From assembly GCA_036557885.1 (NCBI GenBank), contig DATBGS010000065.1, positions 1 through 25,155 on the forward strand: a DNA stretch of 25,155 nt. Direction: 5' to 3'. The notes under the pieces were generated by a model. The model saw only the letters and a list, made by a program, of their open reading frames with translations. It was not told where the DNA came from and did no database searches. The translations under genes and the position numbers were made by a program. Shown here in pieces: positions 5,830 through 13,532 of the stretch (its first letter is position 1; each line of letters opens with the position of its first letter). Source of the DNA: DATBGS01 sp036557885. GTDB taxonomy: Bacteria > Chloroflexota > Ktedonobacteria > Ktedonobacterales > DATBGS01.

Positions 5830-7101
5830 ATGCTGATACGGAACCCTGTTTCTCCGCGCCAGGGCGCCCGACCCGTCGTTCGGGTCAGAGCACGAGAGCA
5901 AGTTGACGCACCAGCGAACGTCTCCTCCTTCGACGAGGAGGCAGAAGCAGCCTCAGGCCGCTACGCGGCCTATGATCATGGTGCCGACGCCTACGAAGAG
6001 ACATACGATGCTCCCCTCGCAGAGCAGGAAGTGTATTACGAGGAAGAGGAGTATTACGAGGAATACAGCGAAGAGGCCCACGACCAGGCGGGCGAAGAAG
6101 AACTGGCAGAAGAAGATCAGTGGGTAGGCGACGACTGGCAGGGTCCATCCCACGATGCTGAGGAGGACGAGCAGCGGGCGCTTGTGGTGGCCGAAGGCCA
6201 CTACGAAGTGACGCGCGTGCTGGACCCCGGCACCAGCATGCCGATCTTCATTAGCGGCAAACGCCAGACGGTGAAGCCGGGCAAGCTGGGCCATCAACCC
6301 CACTCGCTGCGCGCGCGGCGGCCACGCCCCTTCTTTATGCACACAATGGTGGTTGGGGTCAGCCTGCTTGCGTTCCTGGCAGCCGCTGTTGCCATCGTGC
6401 CTCTGGGCGCGGGCAAGCAAATCTTACAGGGCTTAGGCACCCTGGCAAACATCACCCAGCCCAGTTCCAGCAATCCCCAGGCGTACCATATTTATATCGT
6501 GCATTACGCCGACACGTTGCAGGCCATTGCCACCAAGTTCAAGGTGCAGCAGGGCGGCATTCTGGAGATTAACGATCTGGTTTCCGCTGACCAGTTGTAT
6601 GTGGGCATGCGCATCAAGGTGCCCAACGACCCAAGCTATGGCGCGTCGTATCGCGCGTTGCTGAATATTCCCCTCGCTCCCACCAACACCCCAGCGCCAC
6701 CCTATGGCTATTACGTTGCCCCGCCGGGGTTTGATAGCTTTGGCGTGCAAGATTATTACGGCGACCCCTTTGGCGGCTCGTTTGGGCAATGCACGTGGTG
6801 GGCGCAGCACAAGCGGCCCGATCAAGACTACAAGGGCATGGGCGATGCCTGGGCCTGGCTCTACTCAGCCCCGCAGCGCGGCTATAAAGTCTCAAGCACG
6901 CCATCTGCTAACGCAACGGTCATCTTTGAGCCGGGCGTTGAATCGGCCAGCGGCATTGGGCACGTGGCGCATGTGGAGCAAATCCTGCCAAATGGCTGGA
7001 TTCTGATCAGCGAAATGAACTTCTTCTGGAATAACGGCGGCTGGGGCCGCGTGGACTACCGCTACATCACCGCCGGGCCAGGCGTCTATTTTATCGCGTA
7101 A
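5830..7101 (+). CDS. Membrane-anchored LysM-CHAP cell-wall hydrolase
   Basis: 423 residues. The first 170 are cytoplasmic-type and strongly acidic, with Glu/Tyr runs (YYEEEEYYEEYSEEA), followed by a basic patch and one membrane helix at about residues 172-194, so the C-terminus should be outside. A LysM domain follows (YIVHYADTLQAIATKFKV to YVGMRIKVP, about 220-266), then a CHAP amidase/endopeptidase domain with FGQCTWW (Cys321), GHVAHVE (His378) and SEMNFF (Asn397). This is a type II membrane enzyme cutting or remodelling peptidoglycan. The ATG at 5830 has AAGGAG 6 bases before it; the frame is open further upstream, but without a ribosome site. The large charged cytoplasmic tail is unusual for the family. 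Confidence 0.88.
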   Translation: MLIRNPVSPRQGARPVVRVRAREQVDAPANVSSFDEEAEAASGRYAAYDHGADAYEETYDAPLAEQEVYYEEEEYYEEYSEEAHDQAGEEELAEEDQWVGDDWQGPSHDAEEDEQRALVVAEGHYEVTRVLDPGTSMPIFISGKRQTVKPGKLGHQPHSLRARRPRPFFMHTMVVGVSLLAFLAAAVAIVPLGAGKQILQGLGTLANITQPSSSNPQAYHIYIVHYADTLQAIATKFKVQQGGILEINDLVSADQLYVGMRIKVPNDPSYGASYRALLNIPLAPTNTPAPPYGYYVAPPGFDSFGVQDYYGDPFGGSFGQCTWWAQHKRPDQDYKGMGDAWAWLYSAPQRGYKVSSTPSANATVIFEPGVESASGIGHVAHVEQILPNGWILISEMNFFWNNGGWGRVDYRYITAGPGVYFIA

Positions 7102-7107
7102 CACATG

Positions 7108-7246
7108 GCTGGCGGTTAAAACCGCGCCTAAGGGCAGCTTCGCTGCCGCGAAACCCGCCTACGCGGGTTTGGATTCGTCCTAGTCCGCGCAGGCGGACTT
7201 CGTGGCCGCAGGCCCCTAGACGCGGTTTTAACCGCCAGCTTTTTTT
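7108..7246. repeat. Large multi-hairpin repeat ending in a T-run
   Basis: The outer arms GCTGGCGGTTAAAACCGCG (7108-7126) and its exact complement (7221-7239) enclose three smaller stems: GGCAGCTTCGCTGCC, AACCCGCCTACGCGGGTT and AGTCCGCGCAGGCGGACT. Seven T residues follow at 7240-7246. The RNA would fold as a cloverleaf-like cruciform. It may be a mobile palindromic (MITE-like) repeat that also supplies a rho-independent-type terminator for the LysM-CHAP gene. Confidence 0.75.
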
Positions 7247-7251
7247 GCTGC

Positions 7252-7280
7252 TTGACACACCTCCCCAGGTAGCTTACGCT
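7252..7280 (+). promoter_or_regulatory. Sigma70-type promoter for the hydrolase-MFS operon
   Basis: TTGACA (7252-7257), 17 bases, then TACGCT (7275-7280), about 40 bases before the hydrolase ATG. The -35 box is perfect and the -10 box matches four of six positions. Confidence 0.6.
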
Positions 7281-7318
7281 ATGGCTACATCGTTTCTCAA
7301 CGGGGAGGAGACACTGCC

Positions 7319-8185
7319 ATGAGCAAGACCATCCAACGAGTTGAACATGATCTGGAAGTCAACGGCATCAATCTCCATTACGCCACCTGGGGCGAGTTTA
7401 CCCGACCCCGGCGCGTGGTGCTGCTGGTGCATGGCCTGACGGCCAGCAGCTATTACTGGAATGTGCTGGGGCCAGCCCTGGCCGAGCAGGGCTGGTATGC
7501 CATCGCACCCGATCTGCGCGGGCGCGGCCAGAGCGCCAAACCAGCGCATGGCATCGGCATTCCCTTTCACATGAACGACCTGCTCTCGCTGTGCGACGCG
7601 CTGAGCCTGCCCGCCGTGCATCTGCTGGGGCACTCGCTGGGCGGGCTGATCTCCCTGTATCTGACCGCGCTGCATCCTGAATATGTGCGCAGGCTGATCA
7701 TTGTGGACGCGGGCGGGCGGCTGCCAGACGACGCGATGCAGGCCATTGCCGCGTCGCTCAAGCGGTTGGGGCAGGTCTATCCCTCGCTGGATGCCTATCT
7801 GGAGGAGCGCCGGGCTGTGCCCCTTCACCAGTGGAACCCGTTCTGGGAAGAGTATTACCGCTCCGATGTGCTGACGCAGCCCGATGGCACCGTGATGTCG
7901 CGCGTGCCCAAAGCCACCATTGAGGAAGAGATCACGGGCAACGCCACGCTCCAGGTGGATATGTTTATGGGCCGCATCACAGCACCCACGCTGCTGCTGC
8001 GCGCCGAACTGGGCATTCTGGCCCCGGACAAGGGGCAAATCCTGACGGCAGAGGAAGCAAAGCGCGTCCGCGAGGTCATCTCTGGCTGCCGGGCGGTGGA
8101 TATTGCCAACACCAACCATTACACCATCTGCATTGCCGAGCCATTTGTCCGCGAAGTGCTGGGGTTCCTGGCCGAAGAAGAGTAA
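7319..8185 (+). CDS. Alpha/beta hydrolase
   Basis: 288 residues. The fold markers are all present: VVLLVHGLTASSYYW with the oxyanion-hole HG, the nucleophile elbow GHSLGG (Ser106), a strand APTLLLRAELG leading into the acid region (Asp near residue 241), and a final NTNHYT with His267. Such enzymes hydrolyse esters or related small molecules; the substrate cannot be told from sequence. GGGGAGGAG precedes the ATG by 10 bases. The MFS transporter starts 24 bases after its stop, so the two probably share a transcript and perhaps a substrate. Confidence 0.88.
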   Translation: MSKTIQRVEHDLEVNGINLHYATWGEFTRPRRVVLLVHGLTASSYYWNVLGPALAEQGWYAIAPDLRGRGQSAKPAHGIGIPFHMNDLLSLCDALSLPAVHLLGHSLGGLISLYLTALHPEYVRRLIIVDAGGRLPDDAMQAIAASLKRLGQVYPSLDAYLEERRAVPLHQWNPFWEEYYRSDVLTQPDGTVMSRVPKATIEEEITGNATLQVDMFMGRITAPTLLLRAELGILAPDKGQILTAEEAKRVREVISGCRAVDIANTNHYTICIAEPFVREVLGFLAEEE

Positions 8186-8209
8186 GCGTATCCAGGAAGG
8201 AGCTTGCCA

Positions 8210-9901
8210 ATGTCGCTTGACCAAACGCTCTCTGGCTCTCCCGACATCGCCCTGGGCGCCGAAGCCACAGGCAAAGCGGTGCTCCCTCGGCGCTCGCTGT
8301 GGGGGCTGATCTCCATCAGCCTGTTCTGGATTGCGCTGACCTTTCACTGGACGGCGTTGCTGATTATCATCATCCCCAGCCACGTGGAGGCGCTGCTGGC
8401 CCACAGCTTCCTGAGCAGCCACGCCTTCGACGCGGGCGCGCTCAACGACTTCATCACCAACAATAAAGCCGTCACGCTGGCGCTGGTGTCCAGTCCTGGG
8501 CTGCTGGTGGCCCTGGTTTCCAACCCGCTCTTTGGCATGCTCAGTGACCGCACGCGGGGACGCTGGGGCCGCCGCCGCCCGTATATTCTGATTGGCGTGC
8601 TGGGCAATGTGGTTGGTTTGATGCTGATGGCAATCGCGCCCAACATCCTCACGTTGATGCTGGCGCTGTGTCTGGTGCAGGTCGCTAATAACGCCGCTGC
8701 CGCGCCGTTCCACGCTTTTCTGCCCGATCTGGTGAACGAGGAGCAGCGCGGGACAGCCGCCGGAATTATGGGCTTTGCGCAGATTCTCGCTACCATCCTG
8801 GGCGCGTTCATCACCGGCCAACTGATTAGCATTGACCCGGTAGTCAAAGCGCAAAGCGCGGGCGCGGTCAACAACGCGCTCGCCACCTATTCCAATCAGT
8901 TGCTCATGGTCTATGGCGTGGTGGCCTCGCTGGTCTTTGTGTTGATGGTCTGCACGGTCCTGGCCGTCAAAGAGCGGCCCTGGACTCCACCGGAGCGCCT
9001 GGCGGAAGAAGCCCGCGTGTCCTGGCTGACGCGCTACCGGCGGCAGGTCAACGAAGGCGCGGCAAGCCTGGGGCTGGTGATTGTGGTTGTGGTGGGCGCG
9101 GTGATTCTTTTGCAGGCCATAAGCGGCCTCAGCTTTGATTTCAACGGCCCGCATCTGCCCCAGGCCAGCAGCGCCCAGGCCGCCAGCGACGCCGCCCAGC
9201 ACGCCAACATCGCCATTAACGCGGTGCTGCTGGTCGTGTTGATCATCGTGGCGTTTTGGGCGGCGCGTTTCTTCGATTTCCGGCCCCGCCGCGATAAGGA
9301 CTTTGCCTGGGTGGTGGGCACGCGCCTGCTGATGATGCTGGGCATCAACACGGTGCAGGCATTCCTGCAATATTACTTCCACGACGTGCTGGGCAGCAAT
9401 GACCAGGAGAAGCAGGTTGCCAACTTTATCATTGTGCTGACGCTGACGGCGGCGCTGACCACCTTCTTTGGCGGCTGGCTCTCTACGCGCTTTGGCCGCA
9501 AGCGCATGGTCTACCTTTCCGGCGGCCTGATGACGGCGGTGGCGGGCATCTTCATCGCGGATAACTTTCTGGCCGCAGCCGGAACCATCAGCCAGATTTC
9601 GGCCATCAACATCGCCACGCTGGGCGGTGCCATCTTTGGCCTGGGCTATGGCGCGTATCTCAGCGTGGACTGGGCGCTGGTGGCCGATGTGCTGCCCAAT
9701 CACAAAAACTTTGCCCGCGACATGGGCGTCTGGAACATCGCGCTGACGCTCCCGCAGGTGGTGGCGTTTGTGCTGGGCAGCGTGCTGCTGAGCCTGCCCT
9801 TTGAGGCGCCTATTCGCTATACGTTCTTGTTTGTGGCCTTCGTGCTCTACTGCCTGGCCGGAACCGTCACGGTGCGCTACATCAAAGCGGTCAAGCGGTA
9901 G
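8210..9901 (+). CDS. MFS transporter (sugar/glycoside-type)
   Basis: 563 residues and about 12-14 membrane helices. It shows the MFS loop motif after helix 2 (NPLFGMLSDRTRGRWGRRRPYILIG) and its counterpart in the second half (GGWLSTRFGRKRMVYLSGG). The GRWGRRRPY form is common in the sucrose/GPH-like branch, so a sugar or glycoside substrate is a guess. A central insertion (about residues 285-355) holds two extra hydrophobic segments separated by an Ala/Gln-rich loop. The ATG at 8210 is preferred because GGAAGGAG lies 7 bases upstream. It is co-transcribed with the alpha/beta hydrolase, and a perfect hairpin stands 29 bases after its stop. Confidence 0.87.
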   Translation: MSLDQTLSGSPDIALGAEATGKAVLPRRSLWGLISISLFWIALTFHWTALLIIIIPSHVEALLAHSFLSSHAFDAGALNDFITNNKAVTLALVSSPGLLVALVSNPLFGMLSDRTRGRWGRRRPYILIGVLGNVVGLMLMAIAPNILTLMLALCLVQVANNAAAAPFHAFLPDLVNEEQRGTAAGIMGFAQILATILGAFITGQLISIDPVVKAQSAGAVNNALATYSNQLLMVYGVVASLVFVLMVCTVLAVKERPWTPPERLAEEARVSWLTRYRRQVNEGAASLGLVIVVVVGAVILLQAISGLSFDFNGPHLPQASSAQAASDAAQHANIAINAVLLVVLIIVAFWAARFFDFRPRRDKDFAWVVGTRLLMMLGINTVQAFLQYYFHDVLGSNDQEKQVANFIIVLTLTAALTTFFGGWLSTRFGRKRMVYLSGGLMTAVAGIFIADNFLAAAGTISQISAINIATLGGAIFGLGYGAYLSVDWALVADVLPNHKNFARDMGVWNIALTLPQVVAFVLGSVLLSLPFEAPIRYTFLFVAFVLYCLAGTVTVRYIKAVKR

Positions 9902-9929
9902 CTTGTAGCGCCGTCTTCCAGGCGGCGGA

Positions 9930-9963
9930 TCGTGGCAAAAGCGAACGCTCGCTTTTGCCACGA
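9930..9963. terminator. 15-bp hairpin after the MFS gene
   Basis: TCGTGGCAAAAGCGA (9930-9944) and its exact complement (9949-9963) surround the loop ACGC. Its position just after the transporter stop suggests a transcript end, but there is no T-run, so it may be another palindromic repeat. Confidence 0.5.
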
Positions 9964-9966
9964 TTG

Positions 9967-10096
9967 CCCGGCAGGGACGCCGGGGGTACAAGGGGGCGGC
10001 CCGGCAGGGACGCCGGGGGTACAAGCGTTCGGGCCAGGATTCGCTGTCTGCCGTGCCCCTGCTTTGAGGGGTACCCCGGCATCCCTGCCGGGCAAT
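9967..10096. repeat. Cluster of half-palindrome repeats
   Basis: CCCGGCAGGGACGCCGGGGG followed by TACAAG occurs twice in direct orientation (9967-9992 and 10000-10025, 33-base period). The opposite half GTACCCCGGCATCCCTGCCG lies near 10072-10092. The interval CCCCTGCTTTGAGGGG (near 10053-10068) recurs at about 11876-11891. The block fills the gap between the MFS and matrixin genes and shows no gene. Confidence 0.65.
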
Positions 10097-10187
10097 CGTC
10101 GCAAGCTCCAAAGCTCGCATATGCCTCAATCTACTAATGACCCGTGTCTCTGCTAAGTGAGATCAGAAGACAATATAAGAAGCGTCC

Positions 10188-10216
10188 TTGACAAGAGAGA
10201 AAATATACACTATACT
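10188..10216 (+). promoter_or_regulatory. Near-consensus sigma70-type promoter for the matrixin gene
   Basis: TTGACA (10188-10193), exactly 17 bases, TATACT (10211-10216). The surrounding sequence is unusually AT-rich for this window. The start would leave a leader of about 145 bases before the protease ATG. Confidence 0.7.
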
Positions 10217-10368
10217 TGCACCAGCCGCTCAGGGGTTCGCCTACAAGGAAGAGAGGAAGAGAAAATAAGTGGCTGCATTCTGATAATGTCCCATCCTCTT
10301 GCTGGCTAAGAGCCAAATTGCCTCTTGGAAGGAACAAACATCTTAGCATTTTCAGGAAGGAACTGGTC

Positions 10369-11055
10369 ATGCCCAAACATCTCAAACCCCTGATTCTTGG
10401 TGCGCTTCTGGCGCTGCTCCTGCTGACCATCTCGATTCAGCCTGCCTACGCCTGGACTCAACTGAAGACCACCTTCGACTCTGATGGGAATCCTAACTGT
10501 GGTCGTAACTCCAGCCTGCCCTGCATCTTGTGGCAGGAACCCCCAAACACCAGCATTACCATCTACGCCTACATGGACCCCTCCATCCAAAGTACTCTGT
10601 GGGACGATGCAATTCAACTCGGCTTCACCAGCTACAACGGTGTCTTGGCATGGAACCCCTACATGCAGGAATGTCTTACGGTTGGATGTGGGCCGACTAC
10701 CTACCTGAAGGGGCCAATACCCTGTCAGTTCTTCGCACGAACAAACACGGATGCTTTTCTTTCAGCCCCTTTCTATACGGGGTCGTATTGGAAAGCTTAT
10801 ATTACAGGGGGGACGGTAACTTTCAATGACCAAGTTAGCTGGAATACCCAATGGATGTGGGTAACATTTGATGAAAATCATGGATTGTGTAACGGCCTCA
10901 AAGCGGACATACGAGAAGTCTCCGCCCATGAGACAGGGCATCTCCAGGGTCTGGGACATACGAAGCATTCTCCTGCCCTCATGGAAACTGGACCTCAGAA
11001 CTTTTGGACGGTCCAGTCCGATGATGTCGCGGGCCTTCAGTATATCTACGGGTGA
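10369..11055 (+). CDS. Secreted matrixin-type (M10A) zinc metalloprotease
   Basis: 228 residues. A signal peptide with a Leu-rich core (LILGALLALLLLTISIQPAYA) is probably cut after AYA at residue 28. The C-terminal catalytic region has HETGHLQGLGH (His187, Glu188, His191, His197), the zinc-binding H-E-x-x-H-x-x-G-x-x-H of metzincins, followed by ALMETG with Met205 as the Met-turn. There are several Cys residues but no propeptide cysteine switch is evident and no C-terminal anchor. The ATG is chosen for the AGGAAGGAA before it and for the signal peptide starting there; the open frame extends further upstream through the untranslated leader. The lipoprotein gene starts 68 bases later and probably shares the promoter at 10188. 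Confidence 0.88.
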   Translation: MPKHLKPLILGALLALLLLTISIQPAYAWTQLKTTFDSDGNPNCGRNSSLPCILWQEPPNTSITIYAYMDPSIQSTLWDDAIQLGFTSYNGVLAWNPYMQECLTVGCGPTTYLKGPIPCQFFARTNTDAFLSAPFYTGSYWKAYITGGTVTFNDQVSWNTQWMWVTFDENHGLCNGLKADIREVSAHETGHLQGLGHTKHSPALMETGPQNFWTVQSDDVAGLQYIYG

Positions 11056-11123
11056 TGGCTTGTCTGGAGACCGCTTGCTTCTGCGGACAAGGCTACTTCT
11101 CTGAATCTTTCAAGGAGGATACC

Positions 11124-11819
11124 ATGCATAACCGGAACACTATCCCTCATCCCTCACGAGTTCTGAGTATCGCTTTTCTGGCGCTGGTTTTGTGGCTGGC
11201 GGGATGCGTCCCTGTTTCAACACGTGCGACGACACAACCTATCGCAACGACTCAACTGGCTGCCACTGCGACAGTTGCCTACCCGCCGCTCACTCTTCAC
11301 CTCTCTGGAGATAAAATACCAATCAATACCGTTGCCGACCTGTGTCACTATTCGCTCGTGGCCGATGTGGTCGTGAAGGCGCTGGGCCAGCCCCACTGGA
11401 ACACCCCAACAGGTGCTCGGCCTGATGGACCACTGGATGATATTCAAGTGGCAAAGCATGGGTACGAGATTTATACACCCCTGGTGTTTTCTCAGATGCG
11501 TGTCTTTGTTGATCATCGGAGCCAGACGACCAGAGAATACGTCAGTGATGGCGGCCAGGTGGGGCAGGACCAAATCTGGAATGATGAGTTGCCCCAATTA
11601 ACCAGCGGTTCCCGCTATGTGGCAGTGTTCCTCCCATCTCTTGATGCCCAGACGGAAGACTACACGGAGAAGATTCTGTTTGTCTACGAAGCGTTTCCCG
11701 TTGATTCGCAGGGGGTTGTGCTGTTCAAGCCGCAAACGATTGAGCAAGGAGTAGTGACGCAAAAAGAGCAAAAGTTCGCGCTGAGCGATATGGAGCAGCA
11801 GCTTGCAAGCTGTAAATAG
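11124..11819 (+). CDS. Putative lipoprotein of unknown function
   Basis: 231 residues. An N-terminal hydrophobic segment ends in LWLAGC, a clear lipobox with the lipidated Cys at about residue 29, so the protein is exported and anchored to the membrane surface. A Thr/Ala-rich linker (about 33-53) leads to a globular domain I do not recognise, with segments such as LCHYSLVADVVVKALGQPHW and YVAVFLPSLDAQTEDYTEKILFVYEAF. CAAGGAGG precedes the ATG by 5-6 bases. Placed right behind the secreted matrixin, it may be a substrate, an inhibitor or simply a co-regulated surface protein; nothing in the sequence decides this. Confidence 0.75.
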   Translation: MHNRNTIPHPSRVLSIAFLALVLWLAGCVPVSTRATTQPIATTQLAATATVAYPPLTLHLSGDKIPINTVADLCHYSLVADVVVKALGQPHWNTPTGARPDGPLDDIQVAKHGYEIYTPLVFSQMRVFVDHRSQTTREYVSDGGQVGQDQIWNDELPQLTSGSRYVAVFLPSLDAQTEDYTEKILFVYEAFPVDSQGVVLFKPQTIEQGVVTQKEQKFALSDMEQQLASCK

Positions 11820-11826
11820 CACGCAG

Positions 11827-11853
11827 GGGGCGCGGGCAGATTGCCCGCGCCCC
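11827..11853 (+). terminator. Strong GC hairpin after the lipoprotein gene
   Basis: GGGGCGCGGGCA (11827-11838) pairs perfectly with TGCCCGCGCCCC (11842-11853) around the loop GAT, 7 bases after the lipoprotein stop. There is no T-run. It is a plausible transcript end for the matrixin-lipoprotein unit. Confidence 0.5.
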
Positions 11854-11919
11854 TGGCACCAGCGGGTCGCCCTGCCCCTGCTTTGAGGGGTGGCGCTACG
11901 AGACGGCGTTGTAACCTGC

Positions 11920-12324
11920 TTATACCCGCAGCCGCCCTTCCAGTATAGCGGGCAGGCGTGGCGGCGCGTCCGGGCGCAGCGGCTCTGGCAGGTCGCCCGC
12001 CTCCCAACGCTCGGCAACGGCTTCCCAGGGCGGCGGCAGCGCGCCCGTTGCACGCCGCTCGCTCAGCAGACGCGCTACGCTCTGGCATTCCTGCGATTCG
12101 GTGATGAGCAGCGGGCTGACCCACTCCTGCACCGGGTCGAGCGACACCGCTGGCCCGAATACTTCTGCCCAGATGACGCGCAACTGCCAGCGCAGACAGG
12201 AGGCGGCAAACCACCAACCTCCACGCCGCGAGAGATGCCAGTACAGGCGCAGCGCCGTGTCCATCGCGCCGATCAGCGCGTCCCGGCACGCTTCCCAGCG
12301 GGGGACGCCGCCCCGCTCTGGTCT
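11920..12324 (-). pseudogene. 5'-truncated paralogue of the 275-residue unknown protein
   Basis: A minus-strand frame is open from the left end of the insertion sequence to a stop at 11920, giving about 134 residues; the first internal ATG lies at 12264 (MDTALRLYWHLSRRGG). The segment CLRWQLRVIWAEVFGPAVSL, the following SERR and the later AERWE region align with the C-terminal third of the unknown protein at 2130-2957 (CLREALRLLWVEQFGPRVSP, RERE, AAWE). The frame runs into the IS without a start, so its N-terminal part was most likely removed when the IS arrived or by later rearrangement. No ribosome site supports the internal ATG. Its function is unknown, like that of the full-length relative. 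Confidence 0.65.
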
Positions 12325-12381
12325 TGACTGAGTTTCCCGGAGGAGATAAATTTGGAAGAGCGTCTCCGAAGGGAGGATCTC

Positions 12382-12678
12382 ATGCCGAAAGAACAGCGCA
12401 CGTTTACAAAGGAATTCAAATTGGAAGCCGTGCAGTTAGTGCAGCGAAGTGGGAAGTCGCAAGCCCAGGTGGCCCGTGACCTGGGAATTGCAGATAGCAC
12501 GCTCTCCCATTGGTGTCAGGAATTGGCTGACCACGGGGGGCATGCCTTTCCTGGAAGTGGCCATCAGACCCCGCAAGAGGAAGAGCTCCGTCGCTTGAGG
12601 CGTGAACTGGAGGTGACCCGGCAGGAGCGAGACATCCTAAAAAAAGCTTTAGCCATCTTTTCGCGCACCCAGTCCTGA
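12382..12678 (+). CDS. IS3-family transposase OrfA (helix-turn-helix)
   Basis: 98 residues. The N-terminal part RTFTKEFKLEAVQLVQRSGK then QAQVARDLGIADSTLSHWCQ is the HTH_Tnp_1 helix-turn-helix that binds the IS ends. The C-terminal half (EEELRRLRRELEVTRQERDI) is the leucine-zipper-like coiled coil used for oligomerisation. The ATG at 12382 has GGGAGG upstream; a TTG 30 bases earlier is the alternative. Near the end the run A7 at 12639-12645 lies in CTA-AAA-AAA-GCT, a typical -1 slippage site; the -1 frame is open straight into OrfB, so a fused OrfAB transposase is expected. Confidence 0.9.
   Translation: MPKEQRTFTKEFKLEAVQLVQRSGKSQAQVARDLGIADSTLSHWCQELADHGGHAFPGSGHQTPQEEELRRLRRELEVTRQERDILKKALAIFSRTQS
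12639..12646 (+). promoter_or_regulatory. Programmed -1 frameshift site (A7G)
   Basis: Seven A residues then G inside the OrfA coiled-coil codons. Slipping back one base joins the frame to ...AHPVLSYPFIAQHCQQYPVT and onward into OrfB with no stop, as in other IS3 elements. Confidence 0.75.
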
Positions 12679-12716
12679 GTTATCCGTTTATTGCACAGCA
12701 TTGTCAGCAATATCCG

Positions 12717-13532
12717 GTGACGGTGCTGTGTCGAACCCTGGGAGTGAGCGTGAGTGGCTATTACGAGTGGCGAGGCCGCAAACCGAGCGCCCACGAGCGA
12801 GAAGATGGCGAACTAGCCAGGCAGATCCAGCGCATCTTTCAGGAACACCGCCAGGTCTATGGTAGCCCGCGGGTGCAAGCCGAGCTGCGCGACCAAGGGG
12901 TCCGCTGTTCCAGAGCCAGGGTCGCTCGGCTGATGCGGGAGATGGACCTGGCCGCCAAACGTCGTCGGCAGAAGCCGGTGAGAACGCTGCGGACGAAGGG
13001 TGCCCTGGTCGCCCCGAATCTGCTCAACCGGGAGTTTGAGGCGGAGGGTCCCAATAGCAAATGGGTCAGTGACACGACCTACGTCTGGACAGCAGAGGGC
13101 TGGTTGTATGTGGCAGTGATCCTGGATCTGTTCTCGCGCCTGGTGGTCGGTTGGGCCATGAGCCAGCACAACGATGAGCCGCTGGTCAGACAGGCATTGG
13201 AGATGGCGCTCGCTCGAAGAGTACCCCCTCAAGAGATGCTGCTGCACTCCGATCAGGGCAGTCCGTATACGAGCACTGGGTATCTGCGTCGTCTGGCGGA
13301 CCTCTTGATCGTGGTGAGCATGTCGCGGGTAGGAGACTGTTATGACAATGCAGTCATGGAGAGCTTTTTCAGCACGCTCAAAGGCGAATGTGTCGAGCGG
13401 TGTTCTTTCCACGGGCGGCAAGAGGCCCGTTCGACCATCTTTGAGTACATCGAATGTTTTTACAACCGGGTTCGCAGGCATTCCACACTCAGCTACCTGA
13501 GTCCGGTTGCCTACGAGCAACAGAGGAGATGA
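12717..13532 (+). CDS. IS3-family transposase OrfB (DDE integrase core)
   Basis: 271 residues from the GTG at 12717, but normally made as the C-terminal part of the OrfAB frameshift product. The N-terminal HTH_21-type region (QVYGSPRVQAELRDQG) precedes the rve integrase core with Asp119 (VSDTTYVW), Asp179 (HSDQGSPYTS) and Glu215 (NAVMESFFSTLKGE); the last two are 35 residues apart, the D-D(35)-E spacing of the family. The end SPVAYEQQRR is typical. No inactivating change is seen, so the element may still be mobile. Confidence 0.92.
   Translation: MTVLCRTLGVSVSGYYEWRGRKPSAHEREDGELARQIQRIFQEHRQVYGSPRVQAELRDQGVRCSRARVARLMREMDLAAKRRRQKPVRTLRTKGALVAPNLLNREFEAEGPNSKWVSDTTYVWTAEGWLYVAVILDLFSRLVVGWAMSQHNDEPLVRQALEMALARRVPPQEMLLHSDQGSPYTSTGYLRRLADLLIVVSMSRVGDCYDNAVMESFFSTLKGECVERCSFHGRQEARSTIFEYIECFYNRVRRHSTLSYLSPVAYEQQRR

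Noticed and set aside
9967..10026. CRISPR-like spacing of two direct repeats
   Set aside because: There are only two copies with a 7-base interval, and the repeats belong to a dispersed palindromic family.
7274..10129. A 951-codon open frame on the minus strand opposite the hydrolase and MFS genes
   Set aside because: It mirrors codon structure of two well-supported plus-strand genes, is rich in His/Gln/Arg without any domain, and has no ribosome site; it is a GC-rich shadow.
9932..10156. A short plus-strand frame with repeated PAGTPGVQ units
   Set aside because: The units are just the translation of the two direct DNA repeats; there is no start signal and no sign of protein selection.
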